Virus record (IMG/VR): IMGVR_UViG_3300018083_000096
Span: 1-30,290 of that record
Length of the DNA: 30,290 nt
From: a virus
Strand: one strand, 5' to 3'
Shown piece by piece: positions 7,565-15,313 of the stretch. Every line of letters starts with the position of its first letter. Position 1 is the first letter of the stretch. The notes below the pieces were generated by a model, which saw nothing but the letters and a program-made list of their open reading frames with translations, made no database searches and was not told the DNA's origin. A program made the position numbers and the translations under genes.

Positions 7565-8650
7565 TTACTTTCCTTTTGCGAGAAGATAGCGGACCGCATC
7601 TTCGTCCGACCGCGACTTCATGAAGCGCTTGGCAGCGTCCGTGACTCCACCGTTGGCCTTGAACTGCCCTCCGACGCCGCCGCGAGAAATCCGCTTGGGT
7701 GCCGCTTGGACCTTCTTGGCCGTGATGCCCTTCCGTCCTTGAAGCTCGCGATACTTCGCGGCGTCATGGAGGACCTTGATGAGCCTCGGATCAATTACCG
7801 CAGCCACTTCACCTGGCGCAAAGCCGTACGCGTCCACGGCAGTTTTGAGCAGCGAATGGTAAATCTGGTCATTCCAGTTCGGAATGGCCTGTTTGAGGGT
7901 TTGCTGACTCAATCTGACAGCAGCGGCCCGGGCCTCACGGCCTTCCGCAGCTGACTTCTCGGCTTCTGCGTCCCTCGCTTGTTTCAGAGCGTTGAGTGCC
8001 CCATTGATCTCATCCATGCGGGCCTTGGCCGCCACGTAAGTCGACGGATCGTCTCGCGCCAACTTGTTCATGTCGACGCCTTCGAACTCCGGAAGCGCGA
8101 CCGTCATCAGCCACGATTCCATGTTGTTGATGGTCTTGGCGTAATTCGCCCGATGCGCTTCCAGGGCTTGGTGCGCCTTGAAACCAATTTGCTCGTATTC
8201 GCTCCGAATGCTCTCGAAGGCCTTCCGAGCCATCGGGAGTTCCTCGAATGCTTGGCGCATGGCACCAAAGGTCGTCTCGACCGGCTTGCCATCCGCACCC
8301 TTCAGCGTAATTACCCTGTCATCCCGGGGATCAGCGGGTGAGGCTTCCGCTCCCTCTTCCTCGGCATTCTCGAGATCTGTTTCTTCATCGCCTTCTTCTT
8401 CAAGCTCCCCCTCACCTTCTTCGTCGGCCTCGTTGACGGTGGAGGGGTCTTGTAGCGGGTCGTCAAGTTCGGTGTCGCGCTCCGATTCTTCTCCCGGTAC
8501 AGAAGTTCCCAGCGGAGCGTGTTCAAGATCTTCTGGAGAGACGTCATCGCCCCCTCCCATACTCTCGATTGACTGGTACGGAGTGTCGTCCGGGGCCGGA
8601 GTGTACGTCGGACCTTTCGGGGGCTTCGGGTCAAGCGTGATGTCGGGCAT
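7565..8650 (-). CDS. head scaffolding protein
   Basis: This 361-aa protein starts at ATG 8648-8650 with AAAGG upstream and ends two bases before the capsid start. Residues 30-112 are very acidic and Pro/Ser-rich (runs such as EADEEGEGELEEEGDEE). Residues about 120-270 are predicted helical and coiled. The C-terminus (about 310-361) is basic (KRISRGGVGGQFK, KRFMKSRSDEDAVRYLLAKGK). Acidic N-terminus, helical middle, basic C-terminus and position immediately before the capsid gene are the classic signature of internal scaffold proteins, whose basic C-terminus binds the coat protein. It should be present in the procapsid and removed during maturation. No protease motif is seen inside it. Confidence 0.85.
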   Translation of the reverse strand: MPDITLDPKPPKGPTYTPAPDDTPYQSIESMGGGDDVSPEDLEHAPLGTSVPGEESERDTELDDPLQDPSTVNEADEEGEGELEEEGDEETDLENAEEEGAEASPADPRDDRVITLKGADGKPVETTFGAMRQAFEELPMARKAFESIRSEYEQIGFKAHQALEAHRANYAKTINNMESWLMTVALPEFEGVDMNKLARDDPSTYVAAKARMDEINGALNALKQARDAEAEKSAAEGREARAAAVRLSQQTLKQAIPNWNDQIYHSLLKTAVDAYGFAPGEVAAVIDPRLIKVLHDAAKYRELQGRKGITAKKVQAAPKRISRGGVGGQFKANGGVTDAAKRFMKSRSDEDAVRYLLAKGK

Positions 8651-8668
8651 AGCTGTACCTTTCTAGTT

Positions 8669-9970
8669 TTATTCCCAGGGGTATTTCTCTCTGAGATACC
8701 ATGGTGTTTGTTCTTGGCTCGCTGCAAGTTTCTGAAGGTAATCCGGACCGCTCGGAGCCGAACTGATTGCACCAGAATTGAAGGGACCCTGAATAATACC
8801 ACTACGAAGCCGTTTCGGGTCATCTTTTGCGGCGTCAAGAACGTATTGGGGATATTGCTGGCCGGAAGGGTTGAACGCGGACAGGGTGCCCTTCATGGCC
8901 CGCTGCTCCGTGTCATACGCTTCCCGCTCTCCGAGACTTCTGAGATACAGTTCAATCCCGGTGGTTTCTTCCAGACGATCAAGGCGATACTTCTTCTCCT
9001 TGGGGGACATCCTGGAATTCATAATCTGCTTCTTGGCGTGGTCCAGGGATTGATCGAGACGTTTTGGGTCGTCTCCGAAAGGCCATCCATGGGCCTTCTG
9101 AACCAGATGCGTCATTTCGTGATACAGGCCGCTTTCACCCAACTGACGATTCGGGGCCGAGACAGCAAGCTCGCCGGTAATGGTGTCGTAAGACCCTCCC
9201 GGGCGTTGCAATTTTGGATCGATGTTGATGTGAACCGGCGTGTTTTCGTACATACCCTTTTTCGGGGCAGATGCGAAAAATTCCGGCCAATCAACGACAT
9301 CGCCAAGCAGCTTGTTGGTGTCTCCGGTATTCTGAATATCCACCTTACGGCTCGAGGGGTCAATCGGGAACCGGACGGCACTTAGGGCACTCTTGCCCTC
9401 CTTCGCGCCTCCAATGTAACCCTCGGAACGCGGCCCGGGGAGGAGCTTGCCACTCTCGTGCACGTTGATGAGGTTTTCGACTTCCCGGTCCGACAAGTTG
9501 GGACTGAGAACTCCCTTGTACATGTCCTTCTTGACCGGAGCGTTCTTCGTCATCAACTTGCCGGTGGCGGCACCTAAAACCCCACTCCCAAGCCGGGAAG
9601 TGGAGTCCTCGGTTTCGCCTAGGACTCCCTGCAAGCCCCCTCCAACGACGGCTTTCGAGGTCAGAGCTTTGAAGGGTAGGGAAGCTACTCTGCCGCCTGC
9701 CAACATCACAGGGTCCGCGAAGCCCCCCGCGAGTTCAGCGGCCCAACCGCCTGGGGTTTTGTCGGAGAGTTTGGAGGTCAGCGCGGCATTCGCGGCAAGT
9801 TCGTCGATGTCTTGGTCGGTGGTTCCGAGGGCCTTCGACTTCAATCCTGCGCCGTGAGCTATTTGCTTGGCCCCGTGGATGCCTCCCATCATTCCCGACC
9901 CGAAGAGAGCCAAATACTTCTCCCATGGGGTCATTTCATCGATGGTTGACGTTTGACTCAGCGCGGCCAT
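8669..9970 (-). CDS. virion-cluster protein with HExxH metallopeptidase-like domain (LPD23-like)
   Basis: The 433-aa protein starts at ATG 9968-9970 with GGAG upstream and TAATG coupling; a TTG 11 codons earlier lacks support. Residues 20-140 are Gly/Ala-rich and partly hydrophobic (membrane- or DNA-ejection-like). Residues 280-291 contain GLYHEMTHLVQK, an HExxH zinc-site motif (H284, E285, H288). At 346-357 is LGEREAYDTEQR, which fits the downstream Glu ligand pattern of phage large-polyvalent-protein domain 23 (LPD23-like, usually 'HE.QH...GE.EA'). Between them 'ITGELAVSAPNRQLG' fits the strand preceding the active helix. It sits between portal and scaffold. It may be packaged and injected, or process head proteins; neither is shown by sequence. 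Confidence 0.75.
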   Translation of the reverse strand: MAALSQTSTIDEMTPWEKYLALFGSGMMGGIHGAKQIAHGAGLKSKALGTTDQDIDELAANAALTSKLSDKTPGGWAAELAGGFADPVMLAGGRVASLPFKALTSKAVVGGGLQGVLGETEDSTSRLGSGVLGAATGKLMTKNAPVKKDMYKGVLSPNLSDREVENLINVHESGKLLPGPRSEGYIGGAKEGKSALSAVRFPIDPSSRKVDIQNTGDTNKLLGDVVDWPEFFASAPKKGMYENTPVHINIDPKLQRPGGSYDTITGELAVSAPNRQLGESGLYHEMTHLVQKAHGWPFGDDPKRLDQSLDHAKKQIMNSRMSPKEKKYRLDRLEETTGIELYLRSLGEREAYDTEQRAMKGTLSAFNPSGQQYPQYVLDAAKDDPKRLRSGIIQGPFNSGAISSAPSGPDYLQKLAASQEQTPWYLREKYPWE

Positions 9971-10338
9971 TAAACGACTCCGGGTTGCTCCGGGTTCTGC
10001 CAATAGGAACGGATCTTCTGGAGCATGCTCTTGTTGTCGTCGCGTTGCTGTAACTGCTCTACCGCTAGTCTACCAGTCTCCAGATGCGACCGCAAGATAC
10101 CCTCTATTCCCGTGATGGCCTGATACTTCTTGTGGAGGTCCTCCCGGTACGCTTCCTGGCCCGTCGCGGAGTTTTGCCAAGCCTGCAGAATATGCCCCTT
10201 GATCGAGTCGAACGCTTCGACAACAAGAGGGTTCCTCAGGATCTGCTCGGCCTCAACGGCCCTTCCAAGCTCTTCCGAGAGTTGTTCCTCGATTTCCTCG
10301 ATTTCTGGATCGTTAGCTTGCGCTTGTCGATTCGCCAT
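9970..10338 (-). CDS. small helical protein of the portal cluster
   Basis: The 122-aa protein starts at ATG 10336-10338 and overlaps the end of the portal gene by 26 bases; its stop overlaps the next start as TAATG. It is almost wholly charged and helical, with an acidic N-terminus (PEIEEIEEQLSEELGRAVEAE) and a Gln/Arg-rich C-terminus. No known domain is recognised. Its position between portal and protease/scaffold genes and its tight coupling suggest a head assembly role. Confidence 0.75.
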   Translation of the reverse strand: MANRQAQANDPEIEEIEEQLSEELGRAVEAEQILRNPLVVEAFDSIKGHILQAWQNSATGQEAYREDLHKKYQAITGIEGILRSHLETGRLAVEQLQQRDDNKSMLQKIRSYWQNPEQPGVV

Positions 10339-12685
10339 GATTGGTCACACCCCCGTTGATGAGTTCACCCGATTGCGCGCGGAGTGCCGCCGCAACCTCC
10401 TCTACATTTACATCTTTGATGCCCTTCTCCGCAAGCTGCGCCACAATCTTGATGGCCGCCACGTTGATAGTGTTGATGATTTCCGTCTGCGACCGAAGGT
10501 TTGCAACCTTCAGTTCTGTGTCCGCTTGAGTGGTGATGCGGAACTTTGTGACTGACGCCTCGGTTTGAGCACGCTGCATGTCCACTTCCTTGTTCGCGTC
10601 GGCTTGTACCTTCGCCGTCTTTGCCTGCGCTTCCGCCTGGATTTGCGCGTCGGAAGGCTTGTTCGGGGGCATGGTGCCCGGAGGAACCATCTTGAAGAAT
10701 TCCCCGGTGTTCTTGAAGCCGTTCAGATCCAGTTGACGCTTGAGCGTGTTGTAGATCATCGACAGGTCGCACATTCCTGCGCCCATCGCCGTCATTTGCT
10801 TGTTGAGGATGCCTTCCAGAATCGCGTTTTGCTGTTCCTTGTCCCCGGTGCCGAGACCAACATTGCACACCATGTCGTACTTGTTGGCCCAAGCACGCGG
10901 ATCAACCTCTTCGTATTCCTGGTTGCGCAGACGAACCATCATGGGCTTGTCTTGATGCTTGATCAGCAGGTGTTGGATGCCGTAGAACAGCTCCTTGACC
11001 CCCGTCTCGGCGAAGACTTGCGCGATGAGCTTCACGCGCTTCATGGAGGCATCCATGATTTGTGTGATGCCGTGAGCCGTCTTATTGAGGCTGTTGGCGT
11101 CGAGACCCTGATTGTAGCGGGTGACGGAAGTACGATTCTCGCGCACTTGATCGAGATATTCGACCACCGGGAAGCTGTCCCGAGCCACGAAAGGTATCTC
11201 GAGGGGTTGCACAGCGTTGATGTCGGTCATCCGGATGATTCCACCCGGGCGGACCTGCGTCAAGTCGTTCATCCGCACGAAGTTCTCGAGAACACGCATG
11301 CGCGGGTTGTTTGTAAGATACAGATTGTCCAGGACTTGCCGGAAGATCGTCGACTTGATCCGCTGAATATCCATGACCAGTTCAGCGATCGAACGGCCAT
11401 AGAAACGGTGGGTCATGACAATCGGCGTGATGGCCGCGAAGGGCACGTAGTCGGTTTCTTCCGTTTCCGACTCGACGATTGTATCTCCGATCAACCCGAT
11501 CTTCCACAGCTCGGGCACTCCATCCCCGTTGTAGTCGATTCGGGCGTAGATTTCGTCGTACGGGTACTTCTCTTCCAGATCGGAGTCCTCGTTGAAGGTG
11601 CCCATCTCCTCTTCCACGGTGTCCCGGGCCATCGCTTGCTCTTCAATATCCCAGGAACCCTGTCCGGAGGGCAGGATGTCAATGTCCGAGTCCTTGAGGC
11701 CCATCTGGTAAAGGTCGGAACGCCCAAGCATGGTCCGGTGACCGCAAAGGGTCGCGTCCTGCAGGGAAACGCTCGTGTGCCTCCGACCCACAACGAATTC
11801 CTCGGGCGGTATGCACTCGATCTTGATCATCCCGTCCGTCTTGATGGTACGAACAGTAACGTCGTACAGCATCGGAGGACCCATCTGGGGCATTCCACCG
11901 GGTCCGGGGACTTTCGGGCCGGGAGGGGGTGCTCCGGGAGGGGGTCCCGGGGGTCCGGGAGGCATTCCAGGCGGCTTCATGCCTTGCGGCGGCATCATTC
12001 CCGGCGGTCCCGGGGGCGGCGGCATCATTCCCGGCGGGGGTCCAGGCGGCCTTGCGCCCGGGGGCGGCATCATTCCCATCGGAGGCATTCCCATCGGAGG
12101 CATGCCCAAAGGGGGCATCGGAGGCATCTTTGGGGCATCCGGGTCGGGGTACTGGTGAATGTCTTCCAGTTCGACGTCTTCGTCGGACATGAGGAAGGTG
12201 ATTTCCTCCAGGGTCAACCCCTCGTACTCCTCTTTCTTGTCCGATTTCGTCTCGTCCCACCAGAATTTCATGATGCCGGTCTTCTGCAAGAGGGCATCCT
12301 TGAACCACGTGTAAAACTCGAGAAATCCCTTGTTGAGGGACATCACGATGTAGTTGCACGCGTCGGTAGTCTGTTCGGCAGCCTTCGCGTGCTGAGCCGT
12401 GCGCGGGCGGAACTCGACGTACTTGTCCGAACTCGTGAAAACTTCCAGGAGCATCGGAAGCATCCACTCGATGGTGTCCATTACGTCGGACATTACCACC
12501 TGTGAACGGCCCCTCATTTCGTCTCCGAAGGGCCTTCCCAGGTAATAGTTCATCAAGTCGATGCGGTCTTGGCCGAGTTGCCCGTAATTCGTTTGGGCCG
12601 CTTGGTCAAAGGCGGCCCGTATTTGGGACTTAAACTCGTCCTTCGTCATCGGGGCGCGAGGACGGGCTGCTTTGACGGCGGGCAT
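10313..12685 (-). CDS. portal protein (P22-type) with Pro/Gly/Met-rich insertion
   Basis: The chosen start is ATG 12683-12685 (MPAVKAARPR), with GGAG six bases upstream and the upstream stop directly before it; an ATG 18 codons earlier has no RBS. The 790-aa protein forms the dodecameric DNA entry channel. Features in order: N-terminal 'YYLGRPFGDEMRGRSQVVMSDV' and 'WMLPMLLEVF' (typical portal N-terminus), 'FYTWFKDALLQKTGIMKFWWD', a low-complexity insertion (residues about 180-272), then 'EFVVGRRHTSVSLQDATLCGHR', 'YGRSIAELVMDIQRIKSTIFRQVLDN' (stem/crown helix), 'NSLNKTAHGITQIM', and a long Gln/Ala/Lys-rich C-terminal coiled helix (about 690-770) like the barrel of P22-type portals. Confidence 0.93.
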   Translation of the reverse strand: MPAVKAARPRAPMTKDEFKSQIRAAFDQAAQTNYGQLGQDRIDLMNYYLGRPFGDEMRGRSQVVMSDVMDTIEWMLPMLLEVFTSSDKYVEFRPRTAQHAKAAEQTTDACNYIVMSLNKGFLEFYTWFKDALLQKTGIMKFWWDETKSDKKEEYEGLTLEEITFLMSDEDVELEDIHQYPDPDAPKMPPMPPLGMPPMGMPPMGMMPPPGARPPGPPPGMMPPPPGPPGMMPPQGMKPPGMPPGPPGPPPGAPPPGPKVPGPGGMPQMGPPMLYDVTVRTIKTDGMIKIECIPPEEFVVGRRHTSVSLQDATLCGHRTMLGRSDLYQMGLKDSDIDILPSGQGSWDIEEQAMARDTVEEEMGTFNEDSDLEEKYPYDEIYARIDYNGDGVPELWKIGLIGDTIVESETEETDYVPFAAITPIVMTHRFYGRSIAELVMDIQRIKSTIFRQVLDNLYLTNNPRMRVLENFVRMNDLTQVRPGGIIRMTDINAVQPLEIPFVARDSFPVVEYLDQVRENRTSVTRYNQGLDANSLNKTAHGITQIMDASMKRVKLIAQVFAETGVKELFYGIQHLLIKHQDKPMMVRLRNQEYEEVDPRAWANKYDMVCNVGLGTGDKEQQNAILEGILNKQMTAMGAGMCDLSMIYNTLKRQLDLNGFKNTGEFFKMVPPGTMPPNKPSDAQIQAEAQAKTAKVQADANKEVDMQRAQTEASVTKFRITTQADTELKVANLRSQTEIINTINVAAIKIVAQLAEKGIKDVNVEEVAAALRAQSGELINGGVTNHGESTSAS
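11870..12150 (-). repeat. Pro/Gly/Met low-complexity repeat inside the portal gene
   Basis: About 92 codons encode degenerate short units such as PPMGM, PPPGMM and PGPPG. The DNA is a near-repetitive run of GGCATCATTCCCGGCGG-like units on the plus strand. It lies within the portal and is flanked by well-conserved portal segments, so it looks like an expansion within a surface loop. Confidence 0.85.
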
Positions 12686-12686
12686 G

Positions 12687-12935
12687 TTAGGCTCCGTTGA
12701 GGTTGATCGGCACTGGGCCACCAACTTCGTCGATATCAATCCGCTGGTTCTTGGGCATGGCAGAGTTCATGCTCTTCACCAGTCCGGTAAGGTAACTGAC
12801 GCGCCCGTTCAGATGTTGTACGAGCTTGAGGTCATCTTCGCGCTGCAGCCCGTATTCCTTGAGCGCGTGCGAGAGCAACTCTTGGCGCTCTTTCATTGCT
12901 TTGAACTCTTGAATCTCCTGGATTGCCATTGCCAT
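12687..12935 (-). CDS. short coiled protein between terminase and portal
   Basis: The chosen start is ATG 12933-12935, six bases after AGGAG; a GTG one codon earlier is also possible. The product has 82 residues. It is helical and charged, with a heptad-like stretch (EIQEFKAMKERQELLSHALKEYG), then a short C-terminus (IDIDEVGGPVPINLNGA). Its stop abuts the portal start. No family is recognised. Genes of this size between terminase and portal are often small virion or assembly factors. Confidence 0.7.
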   Translation of the reverse strand: MAMAIQEIQEFKAMKERQELLSHALKEYGLQREDDLKLVQHLNGRVSYLTGLVKSMNSAMPKNQRIDIDEVGGPVPINLNGA

Positions 12936-12947
12936 CACGTTCTCCTG

Positions 12948-14387
12948 TTAAACGATTCCTGTGTCGTCGTATTCGATAGCATCTTCGAGGTTGTCGGCCA
13001 GCGGGTAAACAATCCCAATCTGCGGGAAGGTAATCCACGCCAAGGCGTCCAACATGTCGTCGTGTGAGAGTGCAGGGAAAGCCGCGTATTCTTCTTCTAT
13101 GAATTCATTGACCATTTCAACGGCGCGGCCCGCTGTTGTGGTGTAGTACTGATGCTCCGGGAGGAATATCCTACCGTCCTGGAAGAGTGGGACCAGAGTT
13201 TTGATCCGGTCTGACTTCTTCAACTGGTTTGTGCCCAGTTCCACGATCCCGAACCGATAGTTCGTGTCTTCCATCCGGGAATATATATGTTCGATGTCAC
13301 TCTGCATCCCGATCTTTTCGTACCCTACCCGGGGCCTTCCGAATGATCGGTGAAGTTTGAAGAGCAACTCTGTGCGTTCAGTGAGGCTGAGACGATCTCG
13401 GATGAGTTTCCGGACGTAAATATTATGATCGGCACCGGCACCAACAACCCAGATGGCCGTAAAGTCGCTCTTCTTGCGCTTTTCGTTCGCCGGATCCACG
13501 AGAATATAATTGTTTGTCTTGTCCAGTGGCGGCGGATTGCGATAGTAGCGAAGCCAAGAGCGTTTGAACTCACCGCCGACCCCTGCTGTTGGGCGCTGCA
13601 TATAAAGGGCGGACCAGTCTCGCGGGCCAACGCTGAGCCTGATATTGTTCAATTCGCTGATTGGGAATGCTTCCGGCCAGAGCGGCTCGGATTCTGTTTC
13701 GTGGTCAACTGCAGGAAGGTCGATTACTGTCCAGTTCTCGTGCTTGTGTTCTTTGAGCAGCCATCCTGCAAGGTCATCCGGGTGCCAGCGGGTCTGTATT
13801 ACGACTATGGACCCTCCAGGCATCAGCCGCGTTCGCGCCGTCGAGGTGTACCATTGCTTCTTTTTCTCCCTCTCAAGCGTTGAGTCTGCGTCTTCCCGGT
13901 TCTTCACCGGATCGTCAATCAGCAGAACATCCGCGCCCCTTCCCGTCAAGGGTCCTCCGACGCCGGCGGCGAAGTACATCCCGCCCTTCGTGGTCGTGAA
14001 TTTGACGCTACTTTGTGAGTCAGCGCTTAGCATGCACTCTGGAAAGAGAAGTCCCCAATCATCCTCTTGCAGCTGGTTCCGGACCTTTCTTCCCCAGTCC
14101 GTGGCCAAGTCTTCCGCATAGGTCGCGCTGATAATCTGTTTTGTTGGGTTGTTGCCAAGGTACCAAGCGGGAAAATATTCGCTTGACAGCATGCTCTTCC
14201 CGTGCCGGGGTGGCACGAAGATCATGAGCCGCTTGATCTCCCCCGACTCGATACTCTCGAGGGCTTTCGCGATTTTCCTGTGATGCCATGATGCCTTGTA
14301 GCCAGGGAACCGAGAAATTGCGTAAGCGATCAGCGACTGGCGTGCAAAGCTAATGCTGGCTGTTGTTCTTTGTGCGGGGGTCAGCAA
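12948..14387 (-). CDS. terminase large subunit
   Basis: The 479-aa packaging motor has an N-terminal ATPase and a C-terminal RNase H-like nuclease. Visible motifs: Walker A FVPPRHGKS (residues 57-65), Walker B VLLIDDP (154-160) with motif 'GRGADVLL' before it, coupling motif IQTRWHPDDLAG (197-208), and nuclease acidic residues in YILVDPA (D298), VGYEKIGMQSD (E357) and SHDDMLDALAW (D443/D444). Length is normal for this family. The longest frame starts at TTG 14385-14387, overlapping the small terminase by 38 bases; no nearby ATG exists, so the start is uncertain. It translocates DNA into procapsids through the portal and cuts concatemers. PPRHGKS-type terminases occur in both P22-like headful and other podophages. 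Confidence 0.96.
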   Translation of the reverse strand: MLTPAQRTTASISFARQSLIAYAISRFPGYKASWHHRKIAKALESIESGEIKRLMIFVPPRHGKSMLSSEYFPAWYLGNNPTKQIISATYAEDLATDWGRKVRNQLQEDDWGLLFPECMLSADSQSSVKFTTTKGGMYFAAGVGGPLTGRGADVLLIDDPVKNREDADSTLEREKKKQWYTSTARTRLMPGGSIVVIQTRWHPDDLAGWLLKEHKHENWTVIDLPAVDHETESEPLWPEAFPISELNNIRLSVGPRDWSALYMQRPTAGVGGEFKRSWLRYYRNPPPLDKTNNYILVDPANEKRKKSDFTAIWVVGAGADHNIYVRKLIRDRLSLTERTELLFKLHRSFGRPRVGYEKIGMQSDIEHIYSRMEDTNYRFGIVELGTNQLKKSDRIKTLVPLFQDGRIFLPEHQYYTTTAGRAVEMVNEFIEEEYAAFPALSHDDMLDALAWITFPQIGIVYPLADNLEDAIEYDDTGIV

Positions 14388-14877
14388 AGTCGTGTCCCTG
14401 TTCAGACGCTAGAACCTCTTCCGCCATCGCGTTCATCTGCTCGGGCGTGAGGCGTACATTATACTTATGCTCCAGCGTACCCGCGTGCTCGTTGATTACT
14501 TTGGTCGCATAAGTTCCCGAATGCACCGACTGGGCTTCCCAACGGATATGAGCACCCAACTCCTTGATGAGGGAAATGCGATCGCGATTGTCATTTGCGA
14601 GCCGGATCTCGCGCATTACTAGGTCTTTGTAGGTCGCGACCAAAGCGTCCGCGCCTTCACGCCGCGCTTGCGTCGCTTTCTCCATCAACTCCGGGTCGCT
14701 CTTGAAATACTCGACAAGCACTTCGCGGTCAACCGTCAGCTTCACGGCCACTTCATAAACGTTATACCCGTTACGAAGCAGGTGCAAAGCCTTCTCCGCC
14801 ATTGCCGGATTCATGACACGGCTGAGCACTTGACCCTCAAGTGGCTCAGAAAGATGGGAGGGAAGATGCTCTGACAT
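14350..14877 (-). CDS. terminase small subunit
   Basis: The 175-aa protein starts at ATG 14875-14877. An N-terminal helix-turn-helix-like region (residues about 24-60: 'AEKALHLLRNGYNVYEVAVKLTVDREVLVEYFK') is followed by a helical oligomerisation region ('EKATQARREGADALVATYKDLVMREI...NRDRISLIKELGAHIRWEAQ') and a Gln-rich flexible C-terminus. It lies directly upstream of, and overlaps, the large subunit. It should bind the packaging start site (pac/cos) and regulate the large subunit. Its start codon lies six bases after a candidate -10 box, so its mRNA may be leaderless; no Shine-Dalgarno is visible. It is the first gene of the virion operon. Confidence 0.85.
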   Translation of the reverse strand: MSEHLPSHLSEPLEGQVLSRVMNPAMAEKALHLLRNGYNVYEVAVKLTVDREVLVEYFKSDPELMEKATQARREGADALVATYKDLVMREIRLANDNRDRISLIKELGAHIRWEAQSVHSGTYATKVINEHAGTLEHKYNVRLTPEQMNAMAEEVLASEQGHDFADPRTKNNSQH

Positions 14878-14883
14878 GCCGTT

Positions 14884-14913
14884 AGTCTACCACACGCGCA
14901 CGTACGTCGTCAA
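14884..14913 (-). promoter_or_regulatory. candidate late promoter, leaderless
   Basis: On the minus strand TTGACG (14913-14908), an 18-bp spacer and TGTGG-TAGACT (-10 at 14889-14884). The TGTGN extension matches the plus-strand promoters. The predicted transcript start falls on the ATG at 14877, so the mRNA would have no leader. No other leftward promoter of this quality was seen before the terminase. Confidence 0.55.
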
Positions 14914-14923
14914 GATAGGGGCA

Positions 14924-14938
14924 ATTCCTGCCAGGAAT
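14924..14938. promoter_or_regulatory. 15-bp palindrome upstream of the late promoter (operator candidate)
   Basis: ATTCCTG-C-CAGGAAT is a perfect 7-bp inverted repeat with one centre base, just upstream of the -35 box of the late promoter (starting about ten bases away). Position and symmetry fit an activator or repressor site. No binding protein is identified in the window. Confidence 0.5.
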
Positions 14939-14972
14939 ATTACAAAATATATATACGTATTTAAAAAGAAAG
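14936..14972. other. AT-rich island
   Basis: A roughly 37-bp run (ATATTACAAAATATATATACG...TTTAAAAAGAAAG) in an otherwise GC-rich genome, between the divergent operons. It could ease DNA melting, contain an overlapping promoter -10 for either direction, or act as a UP element or origin part. None of these roles is proven. Confidence 0.5.
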
Positions 14973-15063
14973 CAACTCTGAGATCGTCGAGTGACGGAAA
15001 CGGGTCCCTCTCCTCCCTCCCCCTCTGGGTCCTCCGACGCGCCCTGTCCGCCGCCTCCCCTTG

Positions 15064-15140
15064 AACGAGCGTTCGGGTCCCGGGCCGTTGTGCAACGCAG
15101 CAAACGAGCGTTCGCTAACCAAGGGGCGAACGAGCGTTCG
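15064..15140. promoter_or_regulatory. three repeated AACGAGCGTTCG boxes (GAAC-N4-GTTC type)
   Basis: Identical 12-base boxes occur at 15064-15075, 15103-15114 and 15129-15140. The third extends to CGAAC-GAGC-GTTCG, a full inverted repeat; the first is TGAAC-GAGC-GTTCG and the second AAAC-GAGC-GTTCG. Centre spacings are 39 and 26 bp. They lie just upstream of the first rightward promoter, so they look like operators. The layout resembles the Gram-positive-type LexA box CGAAC-N4-GTTCG, but identity of the regulator is unknown. Confidence 0.6.
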
Positions 15141-15163
15141 GTTGAGAGCGCGGGAGGCGCGTG

Positions 15164-15182
15164 TTGCACCATCGTGGTGCAA
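15164..15182. repeat. inverted repeat upstream of promoter P1
   Basis: TTGCACCA-TCG-TGGTGCAA is a perfect 8-bp inverted repeat with a 3-base centre, ending 29 bases before the -35 box of P1. It is a candidate operator or activator site. Confidence 0.5.
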
Positions 15183-15211
15183 GGGGATACCCCACGAGCC
15201 GACGAGCGGTA

Positions 15212-15240
15212 TTGTGCAGCGCCCCCGGCTGTGTTATAAT
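15212..15240 (+). promoter_or_regulatory. promoter P1, sigma-70 type with extended -10
   Basis: TTGTGC (15212-15217), 17-bp GC-rich spacer ending TGTGT, TATAAT (15235-15240). The same arrangement recurs at five other sites. The predicted transcript starts near 15247. It drives the gene at 15314 and the two small genes after it. Confidence 0.85.
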
Positions 15241-15246
15241 AGAGGT

Positions 15247-15265
15247 GCGGTCGATGAGAGACCGC
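15247..15265 (+). promoter_or_regulatory. 5' leader hairpin after P1
   Basis: GCGGTC, a 7-base loop, GACCGC, beginning at the predicted transcript start. A GC-rich inverted repeat (CCCCGGGG/CCCCGGGG) follows at about 15272-15289. Hairpins at an mRNA 5' end usually protect phage messages from degradation. Confidence 0.65.
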
Positions 15266-15313
15266 GGCGTTCCCCGGGGTCCCCCGGGGCGTCAACGAGA
15301 TAGGAGCCGCACA

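Noticed and set aside
6555-7589. A 344-codon open frame on the plus strand
   Set aside because: Antisense to the major capsid gene, no motif and no upstream RBS.
10565-12505. A 646-codon open frame on the plus strand
   Set aside because: It is antisense to the portal, arises from the GC-rich codon pattern, has His/Arg-rich low complexity and no RBS-supported start. The portal frame has clear family motifs.
15064-15182. A small gene on the plus strand in 15061-15303
   Set aside because: Most of it lies upstream of the P1 transcript start and it is packed with operator-like repeats; no RBS.
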